In this document: one piece after another, positions 57,501 through 64,000 of the stretch
Position numbering within the stretch: the first letter of the stretch is position 1
Layout of the letters: the number at the start of each line of letters is the position of its first letter
Origin: Astragalus membranaceus
Lineage: Eukaryota; Streptophyta; Magnoliopsida; Fabales; Fabaceae
DNA: 64,000 nucleotides
NCBI GenBank assembly: GCA_039519185.1
Contig: CM076851.1
Location: 55,410,751-55,474,750, forward strand
Reading direction: 5' to 3'
Program-made: the position numbers and the translations under genes
The notes under the pieces: model-generated
The model's input: the letters and a program-made list of their open reading frames with translations, nothing else
The model's database searches: none
What the model was told of the DNA's origin: nothing

Positions 57501-60500
57501 GCCACTGCCAGCACCACAATTGATCTGTCATCAGCCACTCCTTCCCTAGTTAACACCCAGCCTATGCAAATTCGTTCAAAATCAGGCATAGTCAAACCTA
57601 GACTTCACCCTACACTCCTCCTAACACACATTGAACCTAAATCTGTTAAAACGGCTTTACAACAGCCTGCTTGGCAGGAAGCCATGGCTGATGAATATGC
57701 TGCCTTGATGAGAAACAAAACCTGGTCATTGGTGCCTCCCCCACCTGGCAAAAATGTGATTGGTTGCAAATGGGTATTTAGAGTCAAAGAGAATGTTGAT
57801 GGCTCTCTTAACAAATACAAGGCGAGGTTGGTAACCAAAAGCTTCCACCAGCAGCAAGGCCAAGATTTTAATGAAACCTTCTCACCTGTTATTAAACGAG
57901 TCACTATACGCACCATTCTTACCATTGCTTTCAGCCACAAGTGGGATCTTCATCAAATTGATGTCAACAATGCCTTTTTGAATGGCTCTCTATCTGAAGA
58001 GGTGACATGACTCAACCCCAAGGCTTTGAGTTTCATGACAAATCCTTAGTTTGCAAGCTCAACAAGGCAATTTATGGTCTCAAACAGGCACCTCGTGCCT
58101 GGTTTGACAAGCTTAAGTCCACTTTGCTGCAACTTGGCTTCATTGGCACCAGATGTGATCCCTCCTTGTTTGTTTACAAGAAAGCAGCCGCTGTGGTCTA
58201 TCTTCTAGTATATGTAGATGACATTATACTTACTGGAAACTCAAATTTGCTCATCAAGCAACTGATTCAGCAACTGGACTCTGTTTTCTCACTCAAACAG
58301 TTGGGTACTTTGGACTATTTTCTAGGTATTGAGGTCAAGCCAATGTCGGATGGCAACCTATTACTCACTCAGAGTAAATATATTAGGGATCTGCTGACCA
58401 AAACCAACATGGCAGTAGCAAATTCCATCCCATCCCCAATGGTTTCTAAATATGCCTGATCCTCTCACCTACAGATCAGTTGTAGGAGCTCTCCAATACA
58501 CTACCATAACCAGACCTGAAATCAGCTATGCAGTCAACAAGGTTTGCCAATACATGTCTGCACCTTTAGAAACTCACTGGGCAGTTGTCAAACGTATACT
58601 CAGGTATTTGAAAGGCACAATCAATCATGGTTTGCTCCTTCAACCAGCTGATATTTCCAAGCCTCTGCAACTCAGAGCATTGTGTGATGCAGACGGGGCA
58701 TCAAATGTGGATGACAGAAAGTCATTCTCTGGCACTGCAGTTTTCCTAGGCCCTAATCTCATCTCCTGGTGGGCTAAGAAGCAAACTGTTGTAACAAGGT
58801 CCAGTGCAGAAGCAGAGTACAGGAGCCTAGCACTGGCCACAGCTGAAGTCACTTGGATTCAGTCCTTGCTCACTGAACTGGGCATCAAACATTCTGTCCC
58901 TCAGATATTCTGTGATAATCAGAGTGCTGTAGCCTTGGCACACAACCCTGTCCTACATGCTAGGACAAAGCACATGGAACTTGACTTATTTTTTGTTCGA
59001 GACAAGGTACTATCCAAGCAGCTTTGCATTTATCATGTGCCTGGAACTGAGCAATTGGCAGACATCCTAACAAAGCCTTTATCTTCTGCCAGATTCCATT
59101 TTCTCAAGTCCAAGCTTCAAGTGGTTGCTCCAGCTTCAGCTTCCCACCCTCCTTGAGCATGTGGGGGGGGGGGTGTTAGAGTAGTAGTACAAGTTGTAAA
59201 TTTTGTTAGCTTTGTATATTAGTTCTGTTACCTGCTATAGCAGGTTTCCCTATCAGTATTACCTGCTACTGCAGGTTTCCCTTTCTCTTAACTAGTGTAC
59301 CTATATAAGGTCACCACTATGTACAGTTGATTCATTCATTCAATACAACTCAGATTCAACAATGCTCTGCTATCTCTCACTCTCTCAAATACTCTAACAC
59401 AAACGATGAAACTTTCCAATCGAAATAGCATCTACTGAAGACAATAAAGAAATAGTCATTCAGAAAAATCCCAGAAATAAACCAATCAAAGAGAAATATT
59501 CTTGTTGGATGATATTTTAATTCTTAGTTGTGTAATCCTACAAGTGCAACAGATTCTGACAAGATCTCTAACTACAACCATTAAACAAATTCCATACAAA
59601 AGACACAGCTGTAAACAAGTCCTTAAAATAGTTCCTTTTATGTGCTTCAATCAGTAGAGGAGTTGAGTCCAAACTGAGGCAACAATGACAAAATAATTTT
59701 GTAAAGCAAAAAGTACATAAACCAAAATTTCAAGTTAAAAATTTCTACTACCTGGTAGCATAATGTAGGAGCAACCATGAAGTATGCCAAACTCCCAAAG
59801 CTCACATCGTACGGGTGCTCCAAATGCAAGGTATTGGACACTGTTTCTCCCTTTACCACAATCCCACGGGTAACATGATTAATTAGGGGTAAAATCAAAA
59901 CTTTTATGAGTCACTAATTTGAACAGATTATAGCATAATGTCATCATGCAGCAAGAACAAATGATTGGCCGGGGAAGCAGGATGGATTTTATTATAATAA
60001 TTACAAAAATAAAACAGCATTTGTCTATGTCATTATGCTTTAGATTAGAACACTAGAATAGAACCCCAGACTACAGTGTGATCATGCAGAATTTTCATGT
60101 TCAAAGAGTCAAAGATGTTTGGATCGGCTTATTTGAGTTTATCTACTGGCATAAACGCTTGTGAGACTGTTTGGGAGAGCTTATGGAAACAGCTTATGAC
60201 ATGCTCATAAGCTGTTTTCAGCTAATTTCTATAAGCTCCACAGGATAGCCTATGAAAACAGCTTATGGCTTATAGAAAAATAGTTTAAATTTAATTTATC
60301 CTTTATTATATAAATAGCTTATGCATAAGCACTTATATGATAAGCGCTTATACTATAAGTGCTTAATTAAGTTGTTTATCCAAACGGGCCCTAACTATCA
60401 CGTGAAATATATAGCATAACTAACCTCTTTAAATAAATTTTTCAAAATACTAACCACTACCTTTGCTGCCTTTTCATTTGAGAAAGTAAGTGATCTCATA

Positions 60501-63068
60501 TCGTAATTTGTATGTGCGTATGACACCAATTTTAGCCACACGATGCAAGTCAATAGCATCAATGTGGCACCTGATAAAAAAGCTGAATCACACCTGCACA
60601 GAAAAGCAACAGATCCATAACATATCTTTCCTATGCCAATATCCATGAAATGATCAAGAACCAACTGTTGTAGTTATTAATTATACCCATCAAGTTTTGT
60701 CTATCTCCCATAAGCCAAATCACTGTTTAAACAAATGTCATAGCTGAAGTAAACTATTATACTCATGAAATATAGGGAACTACTGTGATTGTCTAGTCAA
60801 TTAAGGGCTCGTAGGCATTACATGAATGTCACTCAAATGCCTCTATCACATCAATAGGAAGTAAGGAGAAGCAACAAAGGTGTTTCCAATTTTTCTTTAC
60901 CTGGACACTATATTTGCTGTTTCTAATTTCTAATGATAATAATTTGCAAGACAATTTTACTTTCACATTTTATGAACTAAAAACTAAATGTTCCAAACGG
61001 ATTTAAAACTTTTCTCTTATGATGCAAAGATAATGTTATAACTTCCTTTCTAGATAATGACACAATTCACTGTTCATAACACCTTTATCAACTGAAGCTA
61101 TTCATTTAGCAAATACTTCCAAAATTGATTTATAATATGCCTGTAATTACAATTGTCTGAAAAAAGTCTACATTTAAGCCCCAGTGACAACTTTGAAGTC
61201 TTTACTGACCTGAGGATTACTAAAATTGGATAGATAAGTGCAGCAGTCGTAATTATAAGGTGGAGTAGAACGACAACCTGCAATGTTCAAGTCAACATTC
61301 AAATGCATAATAAATATTGAAAATTATGTGTTTAAAAATATCACACCACAATTAATTATGCTTTGAAACTATTGTTACTTGCACAACAATTAAGGAATTG
61401 ATGTGGTTACAGAACATTTATTTTCCCCATGAAATGAAATGAAATAAAATGAAAGCTTACTTGGGTGCATCACTTACTGGTTCGGAAACACGCTTCTGTT
61501 GTGCCGATTTTTCAACTACAAAGGCAGCAAGTGGAAATATTGCAAGACTAAGACTGAAAGAAGCAAAAATATTGTTACAGAATGTCAAATGATGATGTAC
61601 ATCTATTTTAAAGGGGTTGTCAAACTCATTACCAACACATGAAGAGAGGCCAATCTCTAAAAGATTTTGAACTAAACCAAAAGCCAGACTTAATCAACCA
61701 ACCATACTGCAAAACATGCAACATAAAAGAATGTTCAGAAAAAGAAAAGAATAAACTGTCGGAGTGGAGTGGAGGACATGAAGTTAAAACTTTTTTTGGG
61801 GTACACAGATAAAAGCATATTTGCATGTTGAAAATTCAAATTTTGCAGCATTGACATTAAGAATAATTGGTAGAAGCAAACCTTCATTAGATTCTCAATG
61901 ATAAGCCTGCTGTTCACCGCAACAAGTACCACAATACAGAGATTAAACAGTCCTGCATGACTCTGTAATTCATTTATTAATAATTATCCACAAAACAAAT
62001 CAATTACAGATGATGACAAAACTCGAATGTACCATTTCATTTAATTAAACACAAAAATGATCAAGTAAGCTAACAGTATACTTATGTATAAAGAAATGGT
62101 TAATAGGGCCCTTTTGTTTAACAAGTAGTTTGTCATTTCCCCCTTTCTTTTCCCGTTTTCTGTTAGCTGAGCTGGCTAGCATATAGTTTCGGCTATTACC
62201 CTTATTATAAATACAGTATTGACACATTCACTTAGTGTGAATCAGAATTATGAGATTCCCTATTATTCTTCATTTCAAAATACATATTTAAAATCAAGCA
62301 GCATGCAAACAACTGAACAAGAGTGACAGACTTAGGAACTTCAGCCTGTGGAGGATATATAGAATAGATTTTAGATTTGTGAATATTTATATGACATAGT
62401 TATACTACCATTGAATCTCGTTTCGTTTTGTATTTAAAAAATAGCATGTAATTTTCTCAACTACCAAACCTTCTGAATTCAATGATATCTAATGGGAACA
62501 ATAGTACAAACTACATATACCATAATTATAATTACTGTGACTACAAAATCATGAAAACTGTTTATATCACCAAAGAAATGCAACGAATTACATTTAAAAT
62601 TTGGTTCCTCATCAATTCAATGGATTACGAGCCACGAAACCAGCCATGCAAAACTGAAATCAACAATAAAAGCGAGAAATTAACCTGTCTGAATATGTTG
62701 CCAGAGCTAAGCGGACTATCCTTGATTCTCCGGTGAGCGGGAACTGAAGGACGGTAAGTGAATTTGATATCAGCGACGGGTTCTCGATCAGTGACATCGT
62801 CATTCAGGATCACATTATCAGCGGTTGCATGATCTGGTTTGTGATCCTTAACCTCATCGTTGATCTTACCGTTCAAGGAGTCGTCGGAGCCTGAATCTCT
62901 GATCGCATCAGCAGCTGCACCTTCGGCGTTGAACAGGCTACCGGACGAGGCGGCGCTCGCCCTCCGTCGTAGAGAAGAACGCCTTAAATCGGAGTCGGTA
63001 TGGACAGTTGCCGCAGCGGCGGTTGCTGTGGCGGTTCCCATACTTTCAGGCACATCGGAAATGGCCAT
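48560..63068 (-). CDS. DGAT1: diacylglycerol O-acyltransferase 1, 16 coding exons, 529 aa
   Basis: Exons (minus order): 62685-63068, 61882-61962, 61633-61706, 61478-61553, 61210-61277, 60461-60593, 59752-59850, 53911-54012, 53661-53797, 51247-51328, 51117-51137, 50456-50518, 49832-49879, 48964-49026, 48772-48825, 48560-48664. All borders fit GT-AG and phase closes at 529 codons plus stop, the family's usual size. DGAT1, an MBOAT enzyme of the ER membrane, joins acyl-CoA to diacylglycerol in the last step of triacylglycerol synthesis. Seen: a disordered N-terminus with RRSSLRRR, SRLIIENLMKYGWLI, FYKDWWNA (about residues 400-407), HKWMVRHVYFPC, catalytic His in SAVFHEL (about 455) and LLYYHDLMNRKG at the end. 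The start MAISD is the legume start. The exon 7 acceptor was chosen to give KGETVSNT. Intron 7 holds a whole copia element, intron 6 a MITE. The frame looks functional. Confidence 0.95.
51525..51945. repeat. intronic repeat pair in DGAT1 intron 10/9 region
   Basis: Two related stretches (about 51525-51655 and 51830-51945) share GACTAGAGATATTATGGCCT-like starts, GTCCTCACC and GGTTTTGTGGAATTAAGTTA-like ends. A shorter relative occurs at about 53300-53350 (AGCTGGTTTTGCAGGATTGA). They are probably fragments of one legume retroelement family. Intron 9 (51329-53660) also has two repeats of CTGCCAGAGACTCACTTAAA at 52850-53010. No gene in it. Confidence 0.5.
54450..54675 (+). repeat. 5' LTR of the copia element
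   Basis: 226 bp. Contains the direct pair CCTGCTACAGCAGGTTT / CCTGCTACTGCAGGTTT and a TATATAAGG promoter-like box at about 54571. Confidence 0.93.
54757..55720 (+). pseudogene. copia gag, frameshifted
   Basis: The first frame (54757-55368) gives the gag core: LHDENFVLWRQQVELVIKTH, LLSWLQTAIQARVVGCTHSF and LDAILNGLPQEYD. It stops there; the remainder lies in another phase, with FTVEEAESLLLAQEVRL, a Gly/Arg tract and the CCHC zinc knuckle CQVCNKFGHSAFQC (55661-55702). A stop plus phase change near 55366 disables it. Confidence 0.85.
55890..59156 (+). pseudogene. copia pol (protease, integrase, RT, RNase H), several breaks
   Basis: The protease site reads DTAASMHVT, with Ala where the family has Gly. 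The integrase zinc finger (about 56430-56550) and two catalytic Asp regions (VFSDLWGP, LQTDWGGEY) are followed by a stop near 56834. Frames resume with NGVVERKHRHIVE (third catalytic residue), the RT words FLNGSLSEE and YVDDIILTG, and the RNase H words ALCDADGA, SSAEAEYRSLA and FCDNQSAVALAHN. Further breaks lie near 56123, 56394, 58008 and 58450. The catalytic words are mostly kept but the reading frame is not, so the copy is dead. Confidence 0.85.
59174..59399 (+). repeat. 3' LTR of the copia element
   Basis: 226 bp, about 98 percent identical to the 5' LTR (roughly five visible base changes, no indel). Confidence 0.93.
60112..60392. mobile_element. MITE in DGAT1 intron 6
   Basis: Left GTTTGGATCGGCTTATTTGA and right TTGTTTATCCAAACGGGCCC are inverted-repeat ends. 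The interior has AACAGCTTATGACATGCTC and many CTTAT/ATAAG words in both orientations. This GTTTGGATAAAC family is common in legume introns and promoters. The target duplication is not clear. Confidence 0.65.
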
Positions 63069-64000
63069 CGGGCGAAGATTAACGGTGCGAAAATATTTTA
63101 TTCTTTTTCTCAATAGATTGCGAATTTTAATTTATATAAAAATAATTATAAATAGAAAGAGGGATAGAGGGAGAGAAGGAAAGGAATCGGAAATCAGAAT
63201 CAGTGTAAAAGAAAAGATTCCAAACGAGGTCGTGCGACAGAATAGCGAAATTTCGCAAAGTGGCAAAATATGGAGGTAAAGGGGATTAATCACTAATCTT
63301 ATTTTGGGTATGATATGATATGGTAGATTAAAATTAAAATTAATTAAATCAAAGAATGGGTGTGAGGAAGAAAGTGGCATGGCGACATGTATGAGAAAGA
63401 AGAATGGAATAGTCTTGGTAATTTATTTTCTTTTTCCTTTTTTTTTCTCTGTTTTCGTTTTTAGGCTCTTGCTTTGGTTTGTGTGCACTGTGCTGTTTGT
63501 TGGTTTGTGATGAGTGTTTTGAAAAGGAGTGGTAGACGTTTGCCAAGGAGAAAGTGGTTAAGGGCAGAGCAGAGCACAGCAGAGCAGAATAGGAAGGATG
63601 GGCTTGGAATGGAAGTGAAGAAAATTCGCGGGAGCACCGCTTTACATTGACGCGTAACGTAACCGCTGTCTTTTTATTTATGAAACAGTAAATAAATGTT
63701 TCCTTGAATTGCCAATCACAGACACGGGGCAAAGGCTTCTTCAAAGTTTCAAACCTTATATCCGAGAGCACTTAAATGGTGGGGTCTCTTCCAACTTAAT
63801 TAAGATCTTGAATTCGAATTCAGTATTGAGCATGCAGTAATATTAAATCTTTTGAGGAGAGTTTTGCCATCACTTCTACCCGGCTTGAAGAATTAGTCTC
63901 TACAATTGTGCGAAGAGAATATCCAATTTATAAAAAAAGGAAAATTCAAACCCTATTAGCTACGACTACTTCAACGAGCTATTGATTGCATTTTGTTATC
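63069..64000 (-). promoter_or_regulatory. DGAT1: DGAT1 5' flank
   Basis: Directly upstream of the DGAT1 ATG the minus strand has an A+T-rich leader (TTATATAAATTAAAATTCGC at about 63119-63138). Next comes a CT-rich stretch, CTTCTCTCCCTCTATCCC, at about 63160-63177. A 140-codon frame at 63349-63771 has no recognised domain and is probably chance. 63780-63900 carries SINE-like GATCTTGAATTCGAATTCAG. The transcription start cannot be fixed by eye. Confidence 0.35.

Larger units (their letters stand above)
54450..59399 (+). mobile_element. Ty1-copia retrotransposon inside DGAT1 intron 7
   Basis: Two 226-bp LTRs (54450-54675, 59174-59399), each TGTTAGAG...CTCTAACA, with the exact 5-bp duplication CAAAC at 54445-54449 and 59400-59404. 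TGGTATCAAGAGCC at 54676 is the primer-binding site, and a G run at 59162-59173 is the polypurine tract. Domain order gag, protease, integrase, RT, RNase H defines copia. It is antisense to DGAT1. The LTRs differ at about five positions, so it inserted well before the gypsy element. Removing it leaves an intron of about 0.8 kb. Confidence 0.96.

Noticed and set aside
63349..63771. 140-codon minus-strand frame upstream of DGAT1
   Set aside because: No recognised domain, compositionally like promoter/leader sequence; no evidence of a separate gene.

Overview
This is a plant nuclear window, most probably from a papilionoid legume. The one large host gene encodes a DGAT1 whose intron layout and protein sequence are typical of legumes. 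Everything else follows plant nuclear rules: GT-AG introns, a tRNA-Arg, and CACTA, hAT, Mutator, Ty1-copia, Ty3-gypsy and LINE elements. The species cannot be fixed from sequence alone.

Layout. (1) 1-5460 is the right end of a CACTA (En/Spm) element that starts before the window. It carries decayed pieces of unrelated host genes (cyclin D, L-type lectin receptor kinase, auxin response factor, ClpX, AINTEGUMENTA-like AP2), a tRNA-Arg and a 43-bp subterminal repeat array. (2) 7685-22289 is a complete second CACTA element (matching termini, 3-bp ATA target duplication) with captured CBSX and plastid sigma-factor exons. It is split by a 9.6-kb gypsy element (11156-20723, TSD TACTG, minus strand) whose 2.97-kb LTRs are almost identical although its interior is ruined. 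(3) 22568-26239 holds two head-to-head LINE remnants. (4) 26259-28759 is a third CACTA element (TSD GTA). It shares a captured 5' module of about 0.5 kb with element 2, although its termini belong to another family. (5) 28944-33890 is a MITE and small-transposon nest, including a 471-bp hAT MITE (TSD CTTTTATA) and a 1.2-kb long-TIR MULE (TSD TAAATTAAT). (6) 34760-39200 has a broken plant-mobile-domain (PMD) gene, a fused BSK-kinase/PPR fragment and DUF4283 retroelement debris. (7) 39205-42470 is a Mutator-like element with an 8-bp target duplication. It carries an intact three-exon PMD gene and a convergent small PB1-like gene, and it sits inside the DUF4283 relic. (8) 44045-44471 is a two-exon EPFL secreted-peptide gene. 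(9) 45209-46388 is a hAT element (TSD TAGAGGGG) full of low-complexity sequence. (10) 48560-63068, minus strand, is a 16-exon DGAT1 gene of 529 codons. Its seventh intron holds a 4.95-kb Ty1-copia element (54450-59399, TSD CAAAC), and its sixth intron holds a MITE.

How it fits together. The two clear cellular genes are EPFL (cell-cell signalling) and DGAT1 (triacylglycerol synthesis); nothing suggests they work together. The rest is a record of nested transposition and repeated capture of host exons by DNA transposons. The most unusual items are the PMD plus PB1-like element and the sharing of one captured leader module by two CACTA families.
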